Source of the DNA: Nothophaeocryptopus gaeumannii
Lineage: Eukaryota; Ascomycota; Dothideomycetes; Mycosphaerellales; Mycosphaerellaceae
Length of the DNA stretch: 64,000 nt
Reading direction: 5' to 3'
NCBI GenBank assembly: GCA_031771865.1
Contig: JASISA010000001.1
Coordinates: 186,001 to 250,000 of the forward strand
Below the pieces are notes generated by a model. The model searched no databases. It had not been told where the DNA came from and was given only the letters and a program-made list of their open reading frames with translations. Within the stretch, counting starts at the first letter, position 1, and each line of letters opens with the position of its first letter. This document shows, one piece after another, positions 53,509-62,305 of this stretch. A program made the position numbers and the translations under genes.

Positions 53509-53811
53509 ATGGGTGGCATTGCAAACGCGACGCGTCCTTCCAGGCCCATGACCCTGTCAGCCAATGGCCGGAAGCTGAGTTACAGAAGCAAAAGCGGCAA
53601 TGTCCTCACGCTCGCGATGAAGAGTTCCAAGGCTGCAGACAGTCTGCACGCCATTGCGATGAAGGATGCGACCTCTCCCGATTCTGCAAAGAACAGCAAG
53701 TCTGGAAGTGACAGCCTCGCCCTTGGCATTTACGACGCGTTGAGCTTCTGGATCGGAGATGCCATCGAAATCGCCTGCTTCGGCCCGTACGAAGAACTAT
53801 CCGCAAACTGA
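53509..53811 (+). CDS. Small unidentified protein
   Basis: A 100-residue single ORF starting MGGIANATRPSRPMTLSANG after a CAAC-rich leader (aaacaacaacctgcaaca), which is typical context for an expressed fungal gene. It is basic and polar with a C-terminal hydrophobic patch, YDALSFWIGDAIEIACFGP, that may be an amphipathic helix. No signal peptide, no cysteine pattern, no family recognised. It converges on the SRPBCC-like gene with about 100 bp between stops. Confidence 0.5.
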   Translation: MGGIANATRPSRPMTLSANGRKLSYRSKSGNVLTLAMKSSKAADSLHAIAMKDATSPDSAKNSKSGSDSLALGIYDALSFWIGDAIEIACFGPYEELSAN

Positions 53812-53918
53812 ACTGCTGGTCTCAACTAAAGCTGGTTCTCATTTCTCTGCCAAGACATACCCAAGCCACCACTTGCCACCTAACCTACTACTCCCACAAC
53901 ATTATGAGACCTTAAACA

Positions 53919-54686
53919 TTATGAGGCCTTGTCTCCCTTTGGACGAGACTCTGCGGGCCTCTCACACCTCTCGGCCAGTCCAGCCAGCATTGGCGCGGTG
54001 CTCAGATAATCCAGAATCTTTCCGCCCTTGACAATGATCTTGTGCTTCACGCCAACGGCCTGTATTCGGCCGCGAAACCGCAAATGCACCTCTGTCACAG
54101 GTGCCGAAGCTTTCGAAGTGTCGTGTATCTCGCGAAGAAGCAGTGCCCAAGAGAATCTGCAGCCATACCGCTCTGAGCGAAGGATGATCACATTCGGCGG
54201 TTCCACCCTCTCCACCACGAAGAAGTCGTGCTTGCTAAAGCCATAGTCCGGAATGCGCTCGCCTGGAATGAGTTTCTGCCATCTCTCCTCGACATGCCGA
54301 GCCGCGCGACATTTTTCGGGTATCAACTTCTCCACCCGGCCGGGCAAATACCATCCACCGCGACTTTTTCCGATCTGCAGGAGCCATGGGTATATTTCGG
54401 GAGCTGATGCCTTGATCTTGCGCTTTTGGTTGTAGACCATCACTGGGTCCAATATCAAGTCATCTCCAGGAAACACTACCCCCTCCTTCGCCGACTTCGA
54501 CTTCTCTAGTTCTTGCTTCTTCGTTGAGTCTTCTGAAGACGGCTCCTTCTCTTTGGCTTTCGTGCCCGGCTCTCTTTGAGGGAACTCTTCTGAGGCAGGC
54601 GACTCCTTCTGGATTTCTGGAATGCCCGGCTGCTGCTGATTCCCTTCGCCCGCCTCGCGCGGCTGGTCGAGTGAAGCAGGTGCCAT
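53919..54686 (-). CDS. SRPBCC-superfamily-like protein
   Basis: A 255-residue single-exon protein. The first 75 residues are a charged disordered leader (TKAKEKEPSSEDSTKKQELE). The folded part begins ASAPEIYPWLLQIGKSRGGW, then WQKLIPGERIPDYG, FFVVERVEPPNVIILRSER and FSWALLLREI. This order (a PWLLQIGK-type helix, RxGW, PDYG, then paired strands ending in WALLL) resembles bacterial SRPBCC proteins, helix-grip folds that hold hydrophobic ligands and include polyketide cyclase relatives. It is next to the oxidoreductase cluster but separated from it by about 1 kb, so membership is uncertain. The assignment is by pattern memory only. Confidence 0.6.
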   Translation of the reverse strand: MAPASLDQPREAGEGNQQQPGIPEIQKESPASEEFPQREPGTKAKEKEPSSEDSTKKQELEKSKSAKEGVVFPGDDLILDPVMVYNQKRKIKASAPEIYPWLLQIGKSRGGWYLPGRVEKLIPEKCRAARHVEERWQKLIPGERIPDYGFSKHDFFVVERVEPPNVIILRSERYGCRFSWALLLREIHDTSKASAPVTEVHLRFRGRIQAVGVKHKIIVKGGKILDYLSTAPMLAGLAERCERPAESRPKGDKAS

Positions 54687-55679
54687 GATTGTTGAACTAC
54701 ACTGCCACGAATGTGGATTTCGGGAGGATTTTAATCGCTGCAGTCAATCAACTAACTTGCGATTCGAGACGTTTGGAGATGTGCGACCGTTACCTGTAAT
54801 AGCAACGGTCCGCTAGGCTTGCATGCAATAATCTCAAACAGTCAAATTTCATTTCATTCCAGAATTTCATTTCTGAACGGATCATCCTTCCAGAACACGA
54901 CGCTCTATACTTCATCTATCGTTTCTGCCGCTTCTACGGCACGTCACTGCTGTCACGGGATGTCACGGTACCCGGGTATCCGCGTCATCGGGTGTGTCTG
55001 CTGAGGGTGTGCCAAGAGTAGTTTGTGACTTCGAACACGTATCTTGACGAGGCGTATGGTTTCAGCTGAGTTGATAGCCAAGGTCAATGAATAATGTTCT
55101 TTGCGGGGGATGGTTGATACACGGGGTTGTTCCTGGGGAAGATGAGTTCGCTGACGAATGCTGTGGCCGATAGAGATGACTTCGTGAGTTGATGAACCGG
55201 TTATGATTTGTGGGAAGGGACGTGAGGACAAGGTGGTCTTGGGTGCTTGGAGTGGGAGTCTCATATGACCTTTGAGCATAGGCAGCAATCGTATAGACTC
55301 TGTAGAACAAGGTGTGGATCTAAGTGCATGCTCTCAGATTCCGGCCTCAGGCCAAAGATGATCCGAGCGCTGAGCGATTTGGCAGCTCCTTCCGGCAAGC
55401 GTATGACCGACATCCTCCATCTACATCAATCATTGATTCTTGCAGCGTTTCGTCAAGGTTGAATCTTCGCCCTCGCTTGCGGGACCACGCTTAGTGGATG
55501 ATGTCGCGCAAGAGCGCGATATGCAGCCGAGCTCCGGCACGATGGCCTATCTATCTTGCGTGCCACCTCGGTGCTTCCAGCTAACCTATGGTGGAGGAGG
55601 CGACCTGGATCCTTATCGCGGGATATGATGAGTGTACCACGAGCAGCTAACAACAACAGCGTCTTGGTCATGGTATACT
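54687..55679. other. Intergenic, regulator promoter side
   Basis: About 1 kb between the SRPBCC-like start and the zinc-cluster regulator start, divergent, so it should contain both promoters. No gene supported. Confidence 0.5.
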
Positions 55680-57317
55680 ATGGCAATGAAGAGGCATCGA
55701 GTCTGCGGTACATGCGCTTCCATTAAACAGGCCTGCGATGGATTGTCACCTTGCGGCAGATGTTCGCGCCTCTCTCTGCCATGCCATGACCAAGGAGATG
55801 TCACTTTTCGAACCAATCATACGTCCAGGATCAGGAGGGTACACACTGGCTGTGCCACTTGCAAGAAGCGGAAACGCAAGTGCGATGAGCAGAAGCCAAA
55901 ATGTGGCAGTTGTTCGAAGCTCTGTCTGGATTGCGTCTGGACTACATCCTGGAGAAAGAGTGGGAAAGGCAGTAGTGATGATGTTCACTTGGCCGCCTCG
56001 AGAACTACCACTACTAGCCCGGCCACGGCAGCGGCCTCTTCTTCAGAGATCGATGCCGATGAGACAGTTGACCGAGGGCGAGATCACGATGCCATACAAA
56101 TGCCCGTGCCTCAAAGCCAAGTAGAATTCCCATGCCAGGGCGAGGTACCATTGGCGTTGACGAGCGCACCATGTATAGCTCCTGACCTCGATTCAACGAC
56201 GGAAAGAGAGTTGCTTGGCCATTTCATCAGTACTACCGCTGCTCATCTCACGCGGGCAACATCAACTGGTGTCAACCCATACCTGAGGTACTTACTCCCG
56301 TTGGCCTTTTCTGATTCGTCGGTCTTGGATGCTCTTTTGGCCTTGAGCGCAAGCCAAAAGCAAACGCGGGAGGTAAACCGAAGCAGTCTGGTTCTACGCT
56401 ATCAATCTCGAGCTGCTCAGAAACTACGCAAACTACTGGCATTACCTGGACATATGCCCTTGCAGGTAGCATTCGCTGCATCGCTGGTTCTATGCATGGC
56501 TGAGCTATATGCTGGTAGCACCGATGGCTGGAAGCAGCATCTGAAGGGCGCCAAGCAAATCCTTGAGATGATTGAGCCTACCACAGTTCTCACCACGTTG
56601 AACGACGAAATGAACTTCCTCGGAGGACTACACCAGTATCTGGACTCGGCCGCTACGATCTCAACATGCCGTCCGCCGCTGGCCCAGCGGCCACCCAATC
56701 ATCACTTGAGTAACGACCTTACGCGGTCAATCTACGGAATACCACGATCTCTGTTTCATCTTCTGGATCGCATCAACAGTCTGGCCTACCTGAGGAGAAC
56801 GCGCATTGACGAGGAATCCGAGAAGGCCTTTCGTCAAACCGCCACGAGCGTCGACGAGGCAATCGACTTTCATGTCATGTTGAGTCAGACTACGGGCTAC
56901 GAGTCCAAGGACGAAGACGCAAGTTACGCAGCATCAGCCTTCGCTTGGGCCTTGCGACTCAGACACACGCAGATTGTCGACGGTTATGACACCGCCAATA
57001 CTAAAGTCTCGTCTGCGATCTCCAGCATCTTGCACGATGTAGATCAGGTTCCGATTGGAAGCTCTTCGGAGGCATGTCTGCTTTTCCCTCTCATCATGGC
57101 AGCTAGTTCTTGCGTTGATGACAGCGCTCGAGTGGGTATCAGAGCCCGGCTCGTGGCAATGGAGCAAAGGCTTGGCTTCGGCCACATTCACTCTGCTCGT
57201 GACCTGGCAGAGCGCGTCTGGATGTATCGAGACATCGGTAGCTGTCTACAGACGACGACACCTGTCAATTGGGCCCACATTCGATATTATGAGATGCATG
57301 GACTGGCTATCTTTTGA
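55680..57317 (+). CDS. Zn2Cys6 transcription factor with two zinc clusters
   Basis: A 545-residue ORF from ATG 55680 (MAMKRHRVCGTCASIKQAC). Two complete binuclear zinc clusters lie in tandem. Cluster 1 has Cys 9, 12, 19, 25, 28 and 35 (CX2CX6CX5CX2CX6C). Cluster 2, preceded by RIRRVHTG, has Cys 58, 61, 68, 75, 78 and 85 with the basic loop CKKRKRKC. The C-terminal 350 residues form a helical regulatory domain of the Fungal_trans_2 kind (TERELLGHFISTTAAHLTRA; MAELYAGSTDGWKQHLKGAK; GIPRSLFHLLDRINSLAYLR). Such proteins bind CGG triplets and usually control the cluster they sit in. Its stop is 41 bp from the stop of the convergent monooxygenase gene. An in-frame GTG upstream is not considered a start. 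Confidence 0.88.
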   Translation: MAMKRHRVCGTCASIKQACDGLSPCGRCSRLSLPCHDQGDVTFRTNHTSRIRRVHTGCATCKKRKRKCDEQKPKCGSCSKLCLDCVWTTSWRKSGKGSSDDVHLAASRTTTTSPATAAASSSEIDADETVDRGRDHDAIQMPVPQSQVEFPCQGEVPLALTSAPCIAPDLDSTTERELLGHFISTTAAHLTRATSTGVNPYLRYLLPLAFSDSSVLDALLALSASQKQTREVNRSSLVLRYQSRAAQKLRKLLALPGHMPLQVAFAASLVLCMAELYAGSTDGWKQHLKGAKQILEMIEPTTVLTTLNDEMNFLGGLHQYLDSAATISTCRPPLAQRPPNHHLSNDLTRSIYGIPRSLFHLLDRINSLAYLRRTRIDEESEKAFRQTATSVDEAIDFHVMLSQTTGYESKDEDASYAASAFAWALRLRHTQIVDGYDTANTKVSSAISSILHDVDQVPIGSSSEACLLFPLIMAASSCVDDSARVGIRARLVAMEQRLGFGHIHSARDLAERVWMYRDIGSCLQTTTPVNWAHIRYYEMHGLAIF

Positions 57318-57358
57318 CGCGAAGCACGGATCATTGCTCATCGACCTACGTTACACTG

Positions 57359-58600
57359 TCAGTGCGTTGCTACTACCGCCGGCGACTCAACAAGATGCGC
57401 GACGTGAAACTTCATATCATATCCGCACACTTCTTCGATGGTCAACTTGCCTGGGCGATCCGTATTACTGCTCCACCCTATTCTTTCTGATAGATCGGTC
57501 CTTGCCCGGGCACTTGCGTCCTGAACCCTTGTCGCGCGTGGCTTTCTCTCCTTCTCGTACAACCGCAGTCTGTCAGGCACTGAGAGATGACTATACTGAT
57601 CGCTAAAGATGATTCCGAGCGCGCCTGCATCCTCAATAGCCTGACAGGCGCCCTGGCTCTGATCCGGCATCATTGGATGCGCCGCATCACCAAGGAGCGC
57701 ACATTGGCCTTTGACCCAATATGGATAGGGATCGTGGATATGCAATCGCCACATTTTGATGTCGTCCGCGTGTGCGAACAGCTTATGGACCCTGGAATCG
57801 AGACTTGGAAACGTCGCAATCAGGTTCTCTGGCGTCGTCGAAATGTTCCAGCCATCTTCTCGCAGGTCATTGTATTCTGCTGGATAGAAGCAGTAGCATG
57901 ACACTACGCCATCATTGCTGCAATTCGACATCACAATCTTATTGATGCCATATCCGCCCCAAAACTCGATCGCATCGTTGCCAACAAATTCGTCCAATCC
58001 AAGCTTCCGAAGGCGCCCCGTTGGTATTATGCAACGATAGCAGCAAGACGCTGAAGGTGCCACTTGCGGCATGATGCCCATATGCTCGCGCATGCGGGAT
58101 CGAATTCCATCGGCGCAGATGATCACGTCCGCGCTTACTACCTGTCCATTCTCGAAGCGAACGATTCCACCCTCGGTATTCAGCTCTGTCGCGTTGTGGA
58201 AAGTCTTCAATTCACAGCCTCGCGCAATTGCAGTCTCCTTCAACAACACGTGCAGGTCAATCCGATGGAAGTTGTTGTAATCCGTCCCAAACTTTGCCCT
58301 ATAGTCGCCTAGACTGTACTGATTTTGCACTGCTCCCGTACTCCAGTCGTGCATGATGAGGGATTTGAGGACGACGGGCTTGGCAGCTGCGATGTCTACA
58401 CCCCATTCTTCGAGGAATCGAGAGCCGTTGGAGGCGCAGGAGAGAGATGCGCCAACTTCGCCATTGAAGTCTCGACGCTCGTAGATTGTCACAGTGTGGC
58501 CTTGTTGGCGGAGGGCGATGGCTGCGGAGAGGCCGCCTAGGCCACCACCGAGGATGGCGATGTCGAGCGGTCGAAGGGAATCCGAAGAGCTGGACATCAT
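57359..58600 (-). CDS. FAD-dependent monooxygenase, salicylate-hydroxylase-like
   Basis: A 413-residue single-exon protein. The dinucleotide-binding motif is DIAILGGGLGGLSAAIAL (residues 13-30). The mid-region DG motif reads VIICADGIRSRMREHMG, and the second FAD motif is CALLGDAAHPMMPDQSQGAC, followed by QAIEDAGALG. This arrangement is that of class A flavoprotein hydroxylases acting on phenolic acids such as salicylate or hydroxybenzoates, but closely similar enzymes also tailor polyketides. No signal peptide. It diverges from the MFS gene across about 500 bp that carries a candidate CGG-N7-CCG site. Confidence 0.9.
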   Translation of the reverse strand: MMSSSSDSLRPLDIAILGGGLGGLSAAIALRQQGHTVTIYERRDFNGEVGASLSCASNGSRFLEEWGVDIAAAKPVVLKSLIMHDWSTGAVQNQYSLGDYRAKFGTDYNNFHRIDLHVLLKETAIARGCELKTFHNATELNTEGGIVRFENGQVVSADVIICADGIRSRMREHMGIMPQVAPSASCCYRCIIPTGRLRKLGLDEFVGNDAIEFWGGYGINKIVMSNCSNDGVVSCYCFYPAEYNDLREDGWNISTTPENLIATFPSLDSRVHKLFAHADDIKMWRLHIHDPYPYWVKGQCALLGDAAHPMMPDQSQGACQAIEDAGALGIIFSDQYSHLSVPDRLRLYEKERKPRATRVQDASARARTDLSERIGWSSNTDRPGKLTIEEVCGYDMKFHVAHLVESPAVVATH

Positions 58601-58941
58601 GAGCTTGTCACAGAGGGGGAAACCTCACGATAACGCGCACAAATGTCTTCTCGATTAGAGCATATACTTTGTTGCGCAACATCGTCTTCCAACCTGCAGC
58701 ATATCATGATTCGATACTCGCTTGGTTGGCATATTTTTTGCGACGGCATGCGAAATGTCCGAGCTTGGCCTGATAGGCAAAGCTTGGAGGATGCACAAGC
58801 TAAGCCAATCTCACGGCCGAATCTGGCATTTTGCGACGGCTGCATTAGCGACGTATCTCTCTGATAGAGCACCTGCAGCCAAGCTTCGCTAACCATTTAT
58901 GTTTCTTGACGAGCAGGGTCTGAGCCCTCGATTGTCGTGTT

Positions 58942-58954
58942 CGGACAGTCACCG
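58942..58954. promoter_or_regulatory. Candidate zinc-cluster binding site CGG-N7-CCG
   Basis: CGGACAGTCACCG between the divergent monooxygenase and MFS starts: an inverted pair of CGG half-sites with 7-bp spacing, the form bound by Zn2Cys6 dimers. About 70 bp further on, CAGCTGAATCTCAGCTG gives a direct CAGCTG pair. Assigning it to the regulator at 55.7 kb is inference. Confidence 0.35.
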
Positions 58955-59098
58955 ATTGCATACCGTTGCACATGCACGACGGTACGACTCCCCGCGCTGC
59001 TGAAATGAGTCTTCATGTCTCACAGCTGAATCTCAGCTGAGGTTGCCAGTTCCTGGTCCTACTTGCTGGCCTTCTCAAGCCACGCACATTCAAACAAG

Positions 59099-60607
59099 AT
59101 GGATAAGTCAATCACCGATCAATGAACTGGACCGACTAAAGTTGATAGCGAGCGTGATTCAAGCGTCTCCATTGGCGAAGTTGAAGTCATACACGACAGT
59201 GCTCAGCTCTACCGGAAGATCGACATGCATATCATGCCTCTGGCCTTTCTCTGCTACTTTTTGCAGTTTCTGGACAAAGTTGTGATCAATTACGCGAGAG
59301 TCATGGGGCTGGAGAGCAGCTTAGATTTGCGAGGTCAAGACTTCAGTTGGATGGCTACTGGCTTTTTCATCGCGTATGCAATTGCAGAATTTCCTCAGGG
59401 GATCTTGCTACAGAAGCTGCCCGTGAGCAAGGTATTGGGATGCAATGTCCTCTGCTGGGGCATCTTCCTGGCTTGTTCTTCGGCGGCTCAGAACTATGCT
59501 GGAATGGTACGAAACAGAAACACGCAAAAGAGAACATGCTAATCGGGTGGCCAGCTTGCGCCCCGTGCTCTTCTCGCCGCTTTCGAAAGCATCATCACAC
59601 CTGCCCTGGTCCTGATCACCAGTCAATGGTACACGAAACGACAATCTTGCCCGCGAACTGGCATTTGGTACTGCGGTCTGGGAGCTGGTCAGATCATGGG
59701 AGGTCTGATCTCCTGGGCTGGCCAGCACGGCTCCAGGACTTCCTCTTTCGAAGGTTGGCGCATCATGATGGTGGCAGTTGGGGCTTTCAACGTCTTGGTG
59801 GCTCTGGCAGTCATCTTCTCCTTGCCGAATAGCGTCGAATCTGCATCGTTCCTGACAGCAACCGAGAAGGAGCAGGTCTTGCGTGCTCTCGCCTTGGACC
59901 AAGCTGGCAACGGGAAACGCATCTTCAAGAAGGCTGCCGTGTTCGAAGCCCTTGCAGATCCAGCCATTTGGTTACTCCTGATCGCCACTATACTTATCGT
60001 CATCCCCTCGGGCGTCATCACGACCTTCAGCGCCACTCTCGTCGCCGGCTTTGGCTACAGCAGTAAACAAGCCGCTTTACTCAACATGCCATCTGGCGCC
60101 GTCAGCATCTTTGCAACTCTCACCAGCACCTTTGCGATCCTCTTCAACTTCCCGCGCTGGCTTGGCATCGTGGTCCTCCTCATTCCTACTTCGATCGGAG
60201 CCTCCCTCATGAGCTTCATGATCCACAACCAGGCTGCTGCACTCGCTGGAATCTACTTGATCAATTTCTGCGTGGCACCGCTCGCACTCATATACGCCTT
60301 GGTGGGGAGCAATACTCAGGGTTACACGAAGAAGATCGTCGCGAATGTCGTTATTCAGATTGGCTTCTCGATCGCAAATATCATTGGACCGCAGACATTC
60401 CAGGCTAAGGAAGCGCCGGGGTATATTAGTGCGAAGGTTACGATTTTGGCTGTCAATGCGGGAGCTATGGTGTTTGCGGTGTTGTTGAGAGTGCTGTACG
60501 GCTGGAGGAATGCGAGAACGGAGAAGAGAGAGCCGGCCGATGTAACTTGGGAGGGTGAGGAAGATGTGACTGATTTGAAGAATCCTGGATTTAGGTATGT
60601 CTATTGA
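59099..60607 (+). CDS. MFS permease, DAL5/allantoate-permease family
   Basis: Best model: exon 1 of 8 nt (59099-59106), exon 2 59149-59506, exon 3 59555-60607, giving 472 residues. The 42-nt first intron is inferred because the frame of exon 2 has a stop upstream and only this join gives an ATG. The second intron is clear. The start of the transporter proper reads AQLYRKIDMHIMPLAFLCYF then LQFLDKVVINYARVMGL. Later come WMATGFFIAYAIAEFPQGIL, LITSQWYTKRQSCPRTGIWY and GSNTQGYTKKIVANVVIQIG with ANIIGPQTF, all hallmarks of the anion:cation symporter group (allantoate, nicotinate, phthalate-type carboxylates). About 12 helices; plasma membrane. Substrate unknown, but aromatic carboxylates would fit the neighbouring hydroxylases. 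Confidence 0.85.
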
Positions 60608-60626
60608 AAAGGTAAAGGAAATTGGG

Positions 60627-60664
60627 TTGCACGTTCAATTGTTTGCACGTTTACAATTGCACGT
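60627..60664. repeat. Three TTGCACGT boxes
   Basis: TTGCACGT occurs at 60627, 60643 and 60657, with 16- and 14-bp spacing, starting 20 bp after the MFS stop. The last extends to the E-box CACGTG. It could be a 3' UTR element of the permease or an upstream element of the reductase at 61.2 kb. Confidence 0.6.
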
Positions 60665-61200
60665 GCGAGCAACAGCTATGAACATAATCAACTACTCATA
60701 GCCATCCACATTGCGTATCAAATGCAGCTGCTGAATCTTCAAAAGATTCACGAGCTTCCTGTTTCCGAGTCCAGCTAAATCAGACGATTGCTCCGCAGAG
60801 AGACACGTGGTAGAGGAAGTCCGCTAAGGTACAAATGATCGAGTATGCGTTCCACGAAGCACAACAGCACACGAGAATCACCTCTTTCCGATTCCAGGCG
60901 AAGTTGGACGGACGCAGCCCTCCTTCAGACTATCTGCTATGCGCGGGTATTCGGAGGAGGGCAACATCTGCACAGGCGACGAGTCGAGTGCTGCCGAAGG
61001 CACCGATTACATGCACCGCCAGGCTTCTTCACATCTACTTCGAGCATTCACTTTTGCGACGGATGCAGTAGTCTAACGGGAAAGCTCATCGGACACTAAA
61101 AGGATTGCGTGACACTCAGCCTGGGAGCTATTGAGCGAAAGTTTGATTATGAATGTCTCCGCAAGAATAATCGGAAGACTGCCGTCGTAAGAGTAACACC
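60665..61200. other. Intergenic, reductase promoter
   Basis: About 540 bp before the reductase start; no gene supported. Confidence 0.5.
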
Positions 61201-62280
61201 ATGCCTTCCAAGGTCACTACTGGCATCGAGCCGCCAGCACTAATCCTCGTCACAGGAGCTAATGGCTTCATCGCATCTCATGTCGTATTCCAACTCCTAG
61301 AGGCTGGCTTTCACGTCCTTGGAACAGTCCGATCAGCATCGAAGGCCTCAGATGTCCTGAGAGTCCATGGCCATCACTCCAACTTAGCCGCTTGCGTCGT
61401 CAGCGACATCACCGACGCTAAAAGCTACATTTCCGCCATTTCATCCACCAAGCCCGCAACCCAACCTCTCTCCGCGATCCTCCATCTCGCAGCACCCTTC
61501 ACCTACAACGCCACGAACTTCGAAACCGATCTTCTCATCCCAGCAATCCGGGGCACAGAAGCCATGCTTTCAGTCGCAGAGCACTTCAACGTCGGATTGG
61601 TTGTACACACGAACAGTTTCGCCTGCATCTACGACGCTTCAGCAGGAGCATCTCCTGGGAAAACATACTCTTCTGCGGACTGGTCGCCGTTGACGTACGA
61701 GGATGGAGTAAAAGCGACCAACGCTGCTGCGGCATACCGGGCTGCGAAAACTGTGGCGGAGAAGACGGCTTGGGGATTTGTTCAACGCCATTCGAGAAAT
61801 TTGTCCGTCGGGTTCGTGAGCCTTTGTCCAGCGATGGTGTTTGGCCCATTTTTGTCAGGTGCGGGGCCGAGAACGGTTCAGGAGTTGAATGAGAGTAACA
61901 AACTTGTTTGGGAGGTTGTCAAGCAGGGAAGTGATGGAGTCATTCCGCCGACGAAGGCACCTGTATGGGTTGACGTGAGAGATGTTGCGATGGCGCATGT
62001 GAAGGCGCTGGGCGATGGAGGTCTGCGTGAGAAGCGAATGTTGTTGGCTTCGGGCACGTATTGTAATCAGCAGATTGCTGATGTTGCGAGGGAGGTGTGC
62101 CCGAAGTTGAGGGAGAAGATACCTATCGGTGGGTCCGGTGAAAGGGAGGCTGAGACGCACTTCAAGGTTGACTCGTCGAGTGAGGCAGAGATGCTGGGTA
62201 TGAAGTGGATCAGCTTGCACGAGAGTCTCCGAGATCTTGTGCCTCAGCTCTTCGAGATTGAGATGAATGGAAACAAATAG
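61201..62280 (+). CDS. NAD(P)-dependent extended SDR, ketone/flavonol-reductase type
   Basis: A 359-residue single-exon protein. The Rossmann motif is ILVTGANGFIASHVVFQLLE (TGxxGxxxxH variant with Ala-Ser), followed by VLGTVRSASKASDV. A catalytic-site region has HTNSFACIYD and the YxxxK pair in AAYRAAKTVAEKTAW. CPAMVFGPFLSG and PVWVDVRDVAMAHVKAL are typical of the dihydroflavonol-reductase/GRE2 subgroup, which reduces aldehydes and ketones with NADPH in the cytosol. Its stop is 25 bp from that of the second monooxygenase, on the opposite strand. Specific substrate unknown. Confidence 0.88.
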   Translation: MPSKVTTGIEPPALILVTGANGFIASHVVFQLLEAGFHVLGTVRSASKASDVLRVHGHHSNLAACVVSDITDAKSYISAISSTKPATQPLSAILHLAAPFTYNATNFETDLLIPAIRGTEAMLSVAEHFNVGLVVHTNSFACIYDASAGASPGKTYSSADWSPLTYEDGVKATNAAAAYRAAKTVAEKTAWGFVQRHSRNLSVGFVSLCPAMVFGPFLSGAGPRTVQELNESNKLVWEVVKQGSDGVIPPTKAPVWVDVRDVAMAHVKALGDGGLREKRMLLASGTYCNQQIADVAREVCPKLREKIPIGGSGEREAETHFKVDSSSEAEMLGMKWISLHESLRDLVPQLFEIEMNGNK

Positions 62281-62305
62281 AGAAATAAGTGTTCGACAAT
62301 GAGTT

